NCBI GenBank assembly: GCA_035499735.1
Contig: DATJYC010000049.1
Location: 152,886-216,885 of the forward strand
DNA length: 64,000 nucleotides
Source of the DNA: VBDM01 sp035499735
GTDB taxonomy: Bacteria; Pseudomonadota; Gammaproteobacteria; Burkholderiales; SG8-39
Direction of reading: 5' to 3'
Within the stretch, counting starts at the first letter, position 1; each line of letters opens with the position of its first letter. Positions 52,009-60,618 of this stretch are shown here, one piece after another. The notes beneath the pieces are model-generated. The model saw only the letters and a list, made by a program, of their open reading frames with translations. It was not told the origin of the DNA and ran no database searches. Both the position numbers and the translations under genes were made by a program.

Positions 52009-52024
52009 GAACCCGCGCGGGTTC
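52009..52024. repeat. Perfect palindrome GAACCCGCGCGGGTTC
   Basis: An uninterrupted 16-base inverted repeat. It has no T-tract after it, so it is either a weak terminator stem for the oxalate operon or an operator for the downstream kinase promoter, 33 bases before the -10 candidate. Confidence 0.5.
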
Positions 52025-52057
52025 CGGCGTCCGGGCAAATCACTGAGGCGGGTGGCG

Positions 52058-52063
52058 TAGAAT
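52058..52063 (+). promoter_or_regulatory. -10 candidate of the kinase operon
   Basis: TAGAAT about 56 bases before the CHASE2-kinase ATG, with no good -35. The ribosome site is gggagagg. Confidence 0.4.
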
Positions 52064-52118
52064 GCGAAACGGGGACAAGACCCCTCGCTAACAACAATAA
52101 GAACAAGCGGGAGAGGCG

Positions 52119-54686
52119 ATGAGCAAAGCGGGCTTCTGGAAAAAAGACTGGTTTCTGGGTCTGGTGGTGTCGCTCGTGCTTCTGTTCTCGGGGGGCTCGC
52201 AGCTCATCCAGGGCCTGGAGCGCACCGCCTACGATTGGGGCGTCAAGGCTTCATCGAGGACTCCCTCCGACAAGGTCGCGATCATCGCGATCGACAAGCA
52301 GAGCATAGACAACATCGGGCGCTGGCCGTGGTCGCGCGAGATCCACGCGAAGATGATTGACCGCCTCGCGAGCGCAAAGGCCAAGGTCATTGGCTACACC
52401 GTGTTCTTCTCGGAGCCGCAGATCGATCCGGGGCTCACTTACATCAACCGGCTGCTCGAGACCTACCACAAGATCGTCCCGGCCGATGCGAGCGCGCCGC
52501 CGCGCGGCGTTTCCCCCGAGGTCCTCGAGATGGGGGCGACCCTCCAGGAAGCCGAGACCACGCTCAATACCGACCGCAAGCTCGCGGACAGCTTTTCCAA
52601 GGCGGGCAACGTGGTCCTGCCGATGCTGTTTACTTTCGGCGAACCGCGTGGCAAGCCCGACAAGCCTCTTCCCGATTACGTTCGCAGGAATGCCGTGTCG
52701 ATCCAGGGCAAGAGCGACGACATCCCCCTGCAAACGGCCGGAGTCGAAGTCCCGGTCGTCGATAGCCTGGGCGCGGCCGCGGCGGCGGTAGGGCATCTGA
52801 ACGCCGTGCCCGACGTGGACGGCGCAATCCGGACCGAGGCGCTCGCCGTCACCTATTACGACGAGTTCTATCCGTCGCTGGCGGCGATGCTGGTCGCGAA
52901 GAGCCTCAACCTGTCAGCGAAGGACATCCAGATCCGCCCGGGCGAAGCGCTGCAGATCGGCAATTTCAAGGTGAGCGCCGACCCGACGATGCAGATGTTC
53001 ACCTATTTCTACAAGGACCGCGACGGCAAGCCCGCGATCCAGGAGGACTCGTTCTTCGACGTGGCGACCGGCAAGATTCCGGCGGAAAAGTACCGCGACA
53101 AGATCGTGCTCATCGGGCCGACCGCGGCCGGGGTCGGCAGCATATTCGTGACGCCGGTGAATCCGGCGACCCCGGCGGTCGAGCTCCTGGCCCACACGGT
53201 TTCCTCGCTCCTGCAGGGGCACTTCTTCGTCGTCCCCACCTGGGGCTGGATCGTCGAGAGGCTGGTTTTCCTGCTCGTCGCCGCGTACCTGATCGCCCTG
53301 CTTCCGCGCCTGTCGGCGGGACTGGGGGCCGGTGTCACCGGCGGCATCGTGGCGTTGCTGCTCGCGGCGCACTTCGTCCTGATGACGGGCCAGGGGATGT
53401 GGCTGCAGTTCATGCTTCCGCTCACGCTGCTCGTCGTGGGGCACGTGCTGCTGGTCACCAAGCGCTTCATGGTCACCGAGCGCGGCAAGGAGGTCTCCGA
53501 CGCCCAGTCCGCCGCCAACGCGCGCATGCTCGGCCTCGCGTTTCAGGGTCAGGGCCAGCTCGACATGGCCTTCGACTACTTTCGCAAGGTGCCGCTTGAC
53601 GACACCGTCATGGATAACCTGTACAACCTCGCTCTGGACTTCGAGCGCAAGCGCCAGTTCAACAAGGCCGAGGCCGTGTTCGGCTACATGGCCGGCTACA
53701 ACCCGAAGTTCCGCGACCTCGAAGCCAAGCTCTCGCGCGCCAAGCAGATGTCGGAGACCGTCATTCTTGGAGGGGCGACGACCCATCCAGGCGGAACCCT
53801 CGCGCTGGGCGGCGGGACCGAGAAACCCATGCTCGGGCGCTATCAGGTCGAGAAGGAGCTCGGCAAGGGCGCCATGGGCGTCGTGTACCTTGGCAAGGAT
53901 CCAAAGATCGGCCGCGTCGTGGCCATCAAGACCATGGCGCTCTCGCAGGAGTTCGAGCCCGACGAGCTCGCCGAGGTGAAGGAGCGCTTCTTCCGGGAAG
54001 CCGAAACGGCTGGGCGGCTGAGCCACCCGAACATCGTCACCATCTTCGACGCAGGTGAAGAGCATGACCTGTGTTACATCGCCATGGAGCTCCTCAAGGG
54101 CAAGGACCTGATCCCCTACACCAAGGCCGGCAGCACCCTGCCGCTCGACAAGGTCGTATCGATCGTCGCGCGCGTGGCGGATGCTCTGGGCTACGCGCAC
54201 AAGCACAACGTGGTTCACCGCGACGTCAAGCCGGCCAACGTCATGTATGAGCCCGAAAACGACGTGGTCAAGGTGACCGACTTCGGCATTGCCCGGATCA
54301 CCGATTCGTCCAAGACCAAGACGGGGATGGTGCTGGGAACACCTTCGTACATGTCCCCGGAGCAGCTGCAGGGGAAGAAGATCGACGGCCGCAGCGACCT
54401 TTTTTCGCTAGCGGTGAGCCTGTACCAGCTCGCGTGCGGGGAGCTGCCATTCAAGGGAGACTCGATGGCGCAACTCATGTTCAAGATCGCCAACGAGAAC
54501 GCCTCGGACATCCTCCAGTACAACCCCGCGCTTCCCCCGGCGTTGGTCGCCTTTCTCGACAAGGCCATGGCGAAGGAGGCCGACCAGCGGTATCAAACGG
54601 GCGAGGAATTCGCTTCCGAACTGCGGGCCGCCTTCGGGGGCACCGGCGCCGCGGCATCCGGCACCGGGGTCGATATCACCCTCTAA
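52119..54686 (+). CDS. CHASE2-domain Ser/Thr protein kinase
   Basis: An 855-residue membrane kinase. An N-terminal helix (about 11-27) leads into a periplasmic CHASE2 sensor (about 30-360; VAIIAIDKQSIDNIGRWPW). Three helices lie at about 370-450. A short TPR-like stretch (about 470-540) comes before the kinase domain (about 572-840): LGKGAMGVVYLG, AIK lysine, HRDVKPANVMYE, DFGIAR and GTPSYMSPEQ. All catalytic residues are present. It is followed by PP2C phosphatase and FHA genes, the usual trio of a eukaryotic-type phosphorylation circuit. The external signal is unknown. Confidence 0.92.
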   Translation: MSKAGFWKKDWFLGLVVSLVLLFSGGSQLIQGLERTAYDWGVKASSRTPSDKVAIIAIDKQSIDNIGRWPWSREIHAKMIDRLASAKAKVIGYTVFFSEPQIDPGLTYINRLLETYHKIVPADASAPPRGVSPEVLEMGATLQEAETTLNTDRKLADSFSKAGNVVLPMLFTFGEPRGKPDKPLPDYVRRNAVSIQGKSDDIPLQTAGVEVPVVDSLGAAAAAVGHLNAVPDVDGAIRTEALAVTYYDEFYPSLAAMLVAKSLNLSAKDIQIRPGEALQIGNFKVSADPTMQMFTYFYKDRDGKPAIQEDSFFDVATGKIPAEKYRDKIVLIGPTAAGVGSIFVTPVNPATPAVELLAHTVSSLLQGHFFVVPTWGWIVERLVFLLVAAYLIALLPRLSAGLGAGVTGGIVALLLAAHFVLMTGQGMWLQFMLPLTLLVVGHVLLVTKRFMVTERGKEVSDAQSAANARMLGLAFQGQGQLDMAFDYFRKVPLDDTVMDNLYNLALDFERKRQFNKAEAVFGYMAGYNPKFRDLEAKLSRAKQMSETVILGGATTHPGGTLALGGGTEKPMLGRYQVEKELGKGAMGVVYLGKDPKIGRVVAIKTMALSQEFEPDELAEVKERFFREAETAGRLSHPNIVTIFDAGEEHDLCYIAMELLKGKDLIPYTKAGSTLPLDKVVSIVARVADALGYAHKHNVVHRDVKPANVMYEPENDVVKVTDFGIARITDSSKTKTGMVLGTPSYMSPEQLQGKKIDGRSDLFSLAVSLYQLACGELPFKGDSMAQLMFKIANENASDILQYNPALPPALVAFLDKAMAKEADQRYQTGEEFASELRAAFGGTGAAASGTGVDITL

Positions 54687-54701
54687 ACCGAGCCGAGGAC
54701 C

Positions 54702-55526
54702 ATGACCTTGTCGGGAGCGCTGGAGATCGCGAGTTGCACGGATCCCGGCATGGTGCGCGCGCACAACGAGGACTCGATCGCCTCCGATGGGCGCAAGGGG
54801 CTGGTCGTGCTCGCCGACGGCATGGGGGGGTACAACGCGGGCGAGGTCGCGAGCGGCATGGCGACCACGGTGATCATCACCGAGCTGCAGCAGTTGCTCG
54901 AGAAGTCCCCGCCGAACGAGACCGACCCTGCCAGCGGCCAGCTGGTTGCACACAAGCTCCTGCACGAGCAGATCGCCAAGGCGAACACCTCGATCTACCA
55001 GGCCGCGCAGAGCCAGCCCCAGTATGCCGGCATGGGCACGACCCTCGTGGTCGCCCTGTTCTACGACAACAAGATGACGGTCGCCCACATCGGCGATTCA
55101 CGCCTGTACCGCCTGCGGGGCGACGAGCTGAAACAGATCACCAAGGATCATTCCCTGCTGCAGGAGCAGATCGACAGCGGGGTCATCACCCCGCAGCAGG
55201 CAAGGCAATCACAGAACAAGAATCTGGTCACGCGTGCACTCGGCATCGACCCGACGGTCGAACCGGAGATACACGATCACGACACGCAGCCGGGGGACAT
55301 CTACCTGCTCTGCTCGGACGGCCTTTGTGATATGGTTGGCGACGAGGACATCGGCCTGGCGCTGCAGACGCTGAGTTCCAATCTGAAGCTGTGCGCACAG
55401 CATCTGGTGCAGACGGCGAACGACAACGGGGGCCGGGACAACATATCGGTGATACTGGTCCGGGTGCTGCGGGATTTCCCCGCATCCCGCGGCATCGTGA
55501 GCAAGCTGATGGGCTGGTTTAGATAG
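54702..55526 (+). CDS. PP2C-family Ser/Thr phosphatase
   Basis: A 274-residue metal-dependent phosphatase. The motifs are RAHNEDS, LADGMGGYNAGE, AGMGTTLV, AHIGDSRLYRLRG, LCSDGLCDMV and NDNGGRDNIS, with all metal-binding aspartates present. It is soluble and 15 bases after the kinase gene, so it most likely reverses the kinase reactions. Confidence 0.94.
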   Translation: MTLSGALEIASCTDPGMVRAHNEDSIASDGRKGLVVLADGMGGYNAGEVASGMATTVIITELQQLLEKSPPNETDPASGQLVAHKLLHEQIAKANTSIYQAAQSQPQYAGMGTTLVVALFYDNKMTVAHIGDSRLYRLRGDELKQITKDHSLLQEQIDSGVITPQQARQSQNKNLVTRALGIDPTVEPEIHDHDTQPGDIYLLCSDGLCDMVGDEDIGLALQTLSSNLKLCAQHLVQTANDNGGRDNISVILVRVLRDFPASRGIVSKLMGWFR

Positions 55527-55546
55527 TTGAGCAGAGGGATACTGCT

Positions 55547-56314
55547 ATGGCGAAGCTGATACTGAGCATGGACGGCCTGGTCCTGAAGGAAATCAACCTG
55601 ACCAAGGAACGTACCACCATCGGCCGCAAGCCGCACAACGATATCCAGATCGACAACCTGGCGGTGAGCGGGGAGCACGCCGTCATCGTCACCATCCTTC
55701 AAGATTCGTTCCTCGAGGACCTCGGAAGCACGAATGGAACGGTTGTCAACGGGCAGTCGGTTAAGAAGCACTTCCTCCAGAACAACGACATCATCGAGCT
55801 CGGGAAATACAAGCTCAAGTACGTGAACGAATCGCCTGCCGGAGTGGCGAAGGCCGCTGATTTCGAGAAGACCATGGTGCTGCGCCCGGGGGCCGCGAAA
55901 CCCGCACCCGCGCCGGCGCCCGCTCCCGCCGCTCCGCCCGCCGCCGCGGCCGCGCCGGCGGCGGCAAAGTCCTTCGGGGACACCGCCGCGGGTCCGGGGC
56001 CGGCCACGACCATGCCTCCGGCTTCGGCCAGGCCGGCGGTCGCGGCGCAGAAGGCCGCTGCGCTGCAGCTTCTATCGGGCGCCAACGCCGGAAAGGAGCT
56101 CGATCTCACCAAGCCGCTCACCACGCTTGGCAAGCCCGGCGTGCAGGTGGCCGTCATCACGCGCCGGCCCCAGGGCTTCTTCATCACCCACGTCGAGGGC
56201 GCCAGCTTTCCCGTGGTGAACGGGAAGCCCCTCGACGCCCAGGCCCACGCCCTCAACGATCACGACGTCATCGAACTCGCCGGGGTGAAGATGGAATTCT
56301 TCCTCAAGGCGTGA
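55547..56314 (+). CDS. FHA-domain protein
   Basis: A 255-residue protein with an N-terminal FHA domain (about 1-95): TTIGRKPHNDIQI, VSGEHAVI and EDLGSTNGTVVNG carry the phosphothreonine-binding Arg, Ser and Asn. A Pro/Ala-rich linker (about 115-165) separates a second, degenerate FHA-like fold (about 165-255), which lacks the Arg and Ser motif but keeps NGKPLDAQAHALNDHDVI. It probably binds phosphorylated partners of the neighbouring kinase. Confidence 0.88.
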   Translation: MAKLILSMDGLVLKEINLTKERTTIGRKPHNDIQIDNLAVSGEHAVIVTILQDSFLEDLGSTNGTVVNGQSVKKHFLQNNDIIELGKYKLKYVNESPAGVAKAADFEKTMVLRPGAAKPAPAPAPAPAAPPAAAAAPAAAKSFGDTAAGPGPATTMPPASARPAVAAQKAAALQLLSGANAGKELDLTKPLTTLGKPGVQVAVITRRPQGFFITHVEGASFPVVNGKPLDAQAHALNDHDVIELAGVKMEFFLKA

Positions 56315-56349
56315 GCCCTGGTCCCTAGACCCAGAGCGGGGGAGGCCGC

Positions 56350-58614
56350 CTGAAGCAGCACATCGTCCGCATCGTATTGGGTCTCATCGTCACACTGGTA
56401 TTCCTGGGGCACGCGGCAAGGTTCTACCAGTTCGGGTTCATCACCCGCCTCGACAACATCATCTACGACTACCGGCTGCGCTCCACGATGCCGCGCGGCG
56501 TCGATGACCGGATCGTAATCCTGGACATCGACGAGCGCAGCCTCGACCCGCGCGCGCTCGGCCGCTGGCCCTGGAGCCGCGACAAGATCACCGCGCTCCT
56601 GCAGAAGCTGTTCGAGAAGTACGGCGTGCTGATCGTAGCTTTCGACGTCGTCTTTGCCGAGCCGGACGAGAGTTCCGGGCTCCCCGTGCTCGAGCGGCTG
56701 GGAAAGACGCGGCTGAAGGACGTGGGGGCGTTCCAGTCGGCGCTCGCGCATCTGCGCCCGGAGCTCGACTACGACACCACGTTCGCGAATTTCATTCGCG
56801 GCCGGCCGGTGGTCCTCGGCTACTACTTCAACAGCGATAAGAACGCGGTCGAGAGCGGCGCGCTCCCCGAGCCGGTGCTCCCCGCAGAGACCTTCACTGG
56901 AAGGAAGATTACGATTCTCGACTGGCGCGGCTATACGGGCAACCTGCCCGAGTTCCAGACGCCCTCGGTCAGCGCGGGCCACTTCAACCCCAGGGTCGAC
57001 GACGACGGCGTCTCGCGCCGCGTTCCGATGCTCGCCGAGTACAAGGGCAAGTACTACGAGTCCTTCTCGCTGGCGATCGCGCGCCTGTACCTCGGCATCC
57101 AGGAGGCGGCGCGCAGCAAGAGCTCGGTGGTCAAGCTGCCCGACGTCACGATCAACGCCATACCGGAGCGCTTCGTCACCCGCGGGTACACCGGCGTGGA
57201 ATGGCTGGAGGTCGGGCCGCTCAAGATTCCGGTGGACGACGAGCTCACGACGCTCGTGCCTTACCGCGGCCCGCGCGGAAGCTATCCGTACATCTCGTTC
57301 GCCGACCTCTGGGCGGACCAAGTCCCCGTCGACAAGCTCCGGGGGAAGATCGCTCTTATCGGCGCCACCGCGCCGGGGCTGTTCGACCTGCGCTCCGCGC
57401 CGGTGGACAACGTCTACCCGGGCGTGGAGATCCACGCGAACCTGGTCGCGGGGATGCTCGACGGCAAGTTGAAGCAGAAGCCTCCCTACATGCTCGGTGC
57501 CGAGGTGATCTTGCTCATCATCGGCGGCATCGCGCTCACGTTCCTGATCCCGCTTCTCGCGCCGCTCTGGGCCTCGGCGGCGGCGCTCATCGGGATGGTC
57601 CTGATCACGGCCCTGGACGTCGCGCTGTGGTACTACACCGGCCTGGTGCTGCCGCTCGCGGCCTCGGTGTTGATGACCGCGACCCTGTATACCGTCAACA
57701 TGGCCTACGGATACTTCGTTGAGGCGCGCTCCAAACGGCAATTCACGGAGCTCTTTGGGCAATATGTCCCGCCCGAGCTCGTGGACAAGATGGCCGAGGA
57801 TCCCGAGCAGTATACGATGGAGCCGCACAATGCCGACCTCACGATTTTGTTCTCCGACGTCCGCGGCTTCACGAGCATTTCCGAGGCGCTCAGCCCCGAG
57901 CACCTGCGCGAGTACATCAATGAGTACTTGACCGAAATGAGCGACATCATCCGGTCGAAATACCGGGGGACGCTGGACAAGTACATCGGCGACGCCATCA
58001 TGGCCTTTTGGAACGCGCCGGTCGAAGACAACTTTCATCCGCGCAGCGGCATCCTCGCGGCGATGGAGATGCTGCGCCAGTGCGACTCGCTCAACCAGAA
58101 GTTTGCGGCGCGAGGGTGGCCGACTCTGAAAATCGGCATAGGCGTGAACTCGGGAAGCGTGCGCGTCGGAGACATGGGTTCGAAGATACGCAAGGCGTAC
58201 ACGGCAATGGGTGACGCGGTGAACGTCGCGTCCCGGCTAGAAGGACGTACCAAGCACTACGGCGTCGGGATTCTGGTCGGAGAGGCGAGCCGCAAGCTGG
58301 TCCAGGACGTGGTGTTCAAGGAGATCGACAGGATCAAGGTCAAGGGGAAGGACGAGGCGATAACGATCTACGAGCCGGTCGGAATGGAAACGCACGTCGA
58401 GAAGAAGGCGCTGGACGAGCTCAAGCTGTGGCACCAAACACTGCGGCAATACCGCGCCATGCAGTGGGACCAGGTCGAAGTCGGTCTGCTCAACCTTCAG
58501 CGGATGAATCCCGGTTGCGCCCTCTACCGCCTCTACGCGGAAGAGGTTGCCGCCAAGCGGCGCAATCCTCCTCCCGAGGGCTGGGACGGGGTCACTGTAT
58601 TCGACGAGAAATAG
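56350..58614 (+). CDS. CHASE2-domain class III adenylate cyclase
   Basis: A protein of about 754 residues if read from a CTG at 56350, which has a fitting ribosome site (gggggagg); a TTG at 56377 is a possible shorter start. The N-terminal helix precedes a CHASE2 periplasmic domain (IVILDIDERSLDPRALGRWPW), then three helices (about 380-455) and a class III cyclase domain (about 475-690). Metal aspartates are in FSDVRGFTSI and GDAIMAFW; the Lys of TLDKYIGD and Asp of YTAMGDAVNVASRL fit adenine recognition, so the product should be cAMP. A helical C-terminal tail follows. It shares its sensor type with the kinase at 52119. Confidence 0.9.
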   Translation: MKQHIVRIVLGLIVTLVFLGHAARFYQFGFITRLDNIIYDYRLRSTMPRGVDDRIVILDIDERSLDPRALGRWPWSRDKITALLQKLFEKYGVLIVAFDVVFAEPDESSGLPVLERLGKTRLKDVGAFQSALAHLRPELDYDTTFANFIRGRPVVLGYYFNSDKNAVESGALPEPVLPAETFTGRKITILDWRGYTGNLPEFQTPSVSAGHFNPRVDDDGVSRRVPMLAEYKGKYYESFSLAIARLYLGIQEAARSKSSVVKLPDVTINAIPERFVTRGYTGVEWLEVGPLKIPVDDELTTLVPYRGPRGSYPYISFADLWADQVPVDKLRGKIALIGATAPGLFDLRSAPVDNVYPGVEIHANLVAGMLDGKLKQKPPYMLGAEVILLIIGGIALTFLIPLLAPLWASAAALIGMVLITALDVALWYYTGLVLPLAASVLMTATLYTVNMAYGYFVEARSKRQFTELFGQYVPPELVDKMAEDPEQYTMEPHNADLTILFSDVRGFTSISEALSPEHLREYINEYLTEMSDIIRSKYRGTLDKYIGDAIMAFWNAPVEDNFHPRSGILAAMEMLRQCDSLNQKFAARGWPTLKIGIGVNSGSVRVGDMGSKIRKAYTAMGDAVNVASRLEGRTKHYGVGILVGEASRKLVQDVVFKEIDRIKVKGKDEAITIYEPVGMETHVEKKALDELKLWHQTLRQYRAMQWDQVEVGLLNLQRMNPGCALYRLYAEEVAAKRRNPPPEGWDGVTVFDEK

Positions 58615-58631
58615 CCGATGGTAACCGAGCC

Positions 58632-59399
58632 GTGAAGCTCCGGATTCTGGGCTGCAGCGGGGGAATAGGCGGGAGGCATCTTCGCACGACGTCGATGCTT
58701 CTCGACAACGACATTCTCGTCGATGCCGGGACGGGGGTCGCCGACCTCTCGCTGACCGAGCTGTCTCTCATCGATCACGTCTTCCTGACACACTCGCACC
58801 TCGATCATGTCGCGAGCATTCCGTTCATGGTGGATACGGTCGGAGGCATGCGTGACCAGCCCCTCACGGTATGGGCCGTTCCGGCGACGCTGGAAATCCT
58901 GCGCAGCCACATCTTCAACTGGAGCATCTGGCCCGACTTCTCCCAGATCCCCAGCCCGGATCAGCCCTTTCTAAGGTACCGCGAGATCCAGGTCGGCGAC
59001 ACGGTCGAACTGAAGAAACGCATGCTCACGGCGCTCCCCGCGAATCACGTCGTGCCTGCCGTCGGGTACCACCTGGACTCTGGGAAGGGAAGCCTGGTGT
59101 TTACCGGGGATACCACCACGAACGACCCGCTCTGGGTGGTCGTCAACAAGATATCCAACCTGAAGTACCTGATCATCGAGACCGCGTTCTGCAACCGGGA
59201 AAGGGAGCTCGCGGTCATCTCGAAGCATCTATGCCCGAGCATGCTCGCAGAGGAGCTCGCCAAGCTCGAGCGCAGCGCGGAGATCTACATCACCCATCTC
59301 AAGCCGGGCGAGATCGAGCTCACCATGCAGGAGATCGAGGAGGACGCCGGTCAGTACCGGCCGCGAATGCTGCAGAACAACCAGGTGTTCGAATTCTGA
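58632..59399 (+). CDS. Metallo-beta-lactamase-fold cyclic nucleotide phosphodiesterase-like protein
   Basis: A 255-residue hydrolase. The metal motif is THSHLDH (His54, His56, Asp58, His59), with further ligands in ANHVVPAVGYHLD, FTGDTTTND and THLKPGE. Arrangement and length fit class II cAMP phosphodiesterases. The start is GTG at KLRILGCSGGIGG, 17 bases after the cyclase stop. Its place between a cyclase and a cNMP-binding protein supports a cAMP-degrading role; enzymatic specificity is inferred. Confidence 0.8.
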   Translation: MKLRILGCSGGIGGRHLRTTSMLLDNDILVDAGTGVADLSLTELSLIDHVFLTHSHLDHVASIPFMVDTVGGMRDQPLTVWAVPATLEILRSHIFNWSIWPDFSQIPSPDQPFLRYREIQVGDTVELKKRMLTALPANHVVPAVGYHLDSGKGSLVFTGDTTTNDPLWVVVNKISNLKYLIIETAFCNRERELAVISKHLCPSMLAEELAKLERSAEIYITHLKPGEIELTMQEIEEDAGQYRPRMLQNNQVFEF

Positions 59400-59410
59400 G
59401 GAGCGCGCAA

Positions 59411-60481
59411 ATGTGCGCGATCAGGGTAAGCGTCGAAACGCTGCGGACCTTCGAGCCGATCGGCTCGCTGCCGGAGGCGAGGCTTAGCGAGATCGCGGGC
59501 CTGTGCCAGCTGGAGACGGTGGGCCGGAATTCCGAACCGTTTCTTGCGCGCGGGGTCGGCGGTCAGGCGGTCTATCTTCTGCGCGGGGAGCTGGTTTTGA
59601 CCTACCCTGACGGCTCCTCGAAGGTCTTGGTCGGGGGCTCGGCCCGGTCGCGGTACCCCCTCGCGCAGCGAGGCGAGATGTTCACCAGCGCCAAGGCGGT
59701 CACGGACGTCGAGCTCGTGCGCATCGACGACGAGCTGCTCGACGTTGTGGCTACCTGGGACCAGCTCGCATCGGCGGAGGCCACGGCGAAGAGAGCCGAC
59801 AGGGATGGCAGCGCTCTCGCGAACTGGACGATGATGTCCGGGATGTTCAGTGTGACCAGCCTGAGGTATGGAGCGTTTGCGCAGCTGCCGCCGGCGCATA
59901 TCGACGAGCTGCTGCGCCGCTTCGAGCGCATCGAGGTCAAGAAGGGCGACGTCGTCATCCGGGAGGGGGCTGAAGGGGATTTCTATTTTCTGATCGAGTC
60001 CGGGCGGTGCAGGGTGGAGCGGATGGTCGGTGGTGTCTCGATGTTCCTCGCTGAGCTGAAGAGCGGCGACGCGTTCGGAGAGGAGGCTCTCGTTTCAGAT
60101 GTGAAACGCAACGCCACGGTGACGATGAAGACCAACGGCGCGCTGCTGAAGCTCTCGAAGAAGGACTTCGTCGAACTGCTACGCGAGCCCCTGCTGCAGC
60201 GGGTATCTGCGGAGGAAGCGCGTGCGAAGGTCGCCGGCGGAGCCCAGTGGATAGATGTGCGCTACCCCTCCGAGTACCAGTACGACAAGCTTCCAGGCGC
60301 TATCAACATCCCGCTGTCAGAGATCCGGAACGCCTTTGGCGCCCTGGACAAGGGGAAGGAGTACGTGCTCTACTGCCAGAGCGAGCGGCGCAGCGCGGCA
60401 GCGGCGTTCCTCATGGCCCAGCGTGGGTTTCGCGCATTCGTGCTCGCGGGGGGACTGTGGAGCGAGGCGAAAAAGCGATGA
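59411..60481 (+). CDS. cNMP-binding protein fused to rhodanese domain
   Basis: A 356-residue protein. Residues about 10-130 form a degenerate cNMP fold, residues about 150-255 a complete one (FGEEALVSDVKRNATVTM with the Glu and Arg of the phosphate pocket), and residues about 262-356 a rhodanese domain (DVRYPSEYQYDKLPGAINIP) with active Cys322 in YCQSERRS. No DNA-binding domain. It lies 11 bases after the phosphodiesterase gene, so cAMP probably controls a sulfur-transfer or phosphatase-like activity. Confidence 0.85.
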   Translation: MCAIRVSVETLRTFEPIGSLPEARLSEIAGLCQLETVGRNSEPFLARGVGGQAVYLLRGELVLTYPDGSSKVLVGGSARSRYPLAQRGEMFTSAKAVTDVELVRIDDELLDVVATWDQLASAEATAKRADRDGSALANWTMMSGMFSVTSLRYGAFAQLPPAHIDELLRRFERIEVKKGDVVIREGAEGDFYFLIESGRCRVERMVGGVSMFLAELKSGDAFGEEALVSDVKRNATVTMKTNGALLKLSKKDFVELLREPLLQRVSAEEARAKVAGGAQWIDVRYPSEYQYDKLPGAINIPLSEIRNAFGALDKGKEYVLYCQSERRSAAAAFLMAQRGFRAFVLAGGLWSEAKKR

Positions 60482-60506
60482 ATGCAGGCGGCGGGCGCGA
60501 TTCTCG

Positions 60507-60554
60507 CTTGCCCTTTGGGGCAAGGTGTGACGAACGCCCGGCCGTCCGGGACGG
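60507..60554. terminator. Two small hairpins between the cNMP-rhodanese and ATPase genes
   Basis: CTTGCCC-TTTG-GGGCAAG (60507-60524) and CCGTCC-G-GGACGG (60542-60554). Neither has a run of T after it, so they are weak candidates for termination or message processing before the next gene. Confidence 0.3.
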
Positions 60555-60618
60555 AACAGTGGTAAAGTGATTGATTATGAGGCTCTTTCAGGGTGCCGAA
60601 CACTAGGGTGGATTGCCA

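Larger units (their letters stand above)
51887..52118. other. Intergenic gap between the oxalate operon and the kinase operon
   Basis: This 232-base gap is AT-richer than its surroundings in its first half. It contains a perfect 16-base palindrome (52009-52024) and a TAGAAT -10 candidate (52058-52063). No gene is supported. Confidence 0.4.

Noticed and set aside
60480..60570. A 30-codon frame after the cNMP-rhodanese gene
   Set aside because: Starts inside the previous stop region, has no domain and overlaps two hairpins; not convincing as a gene.
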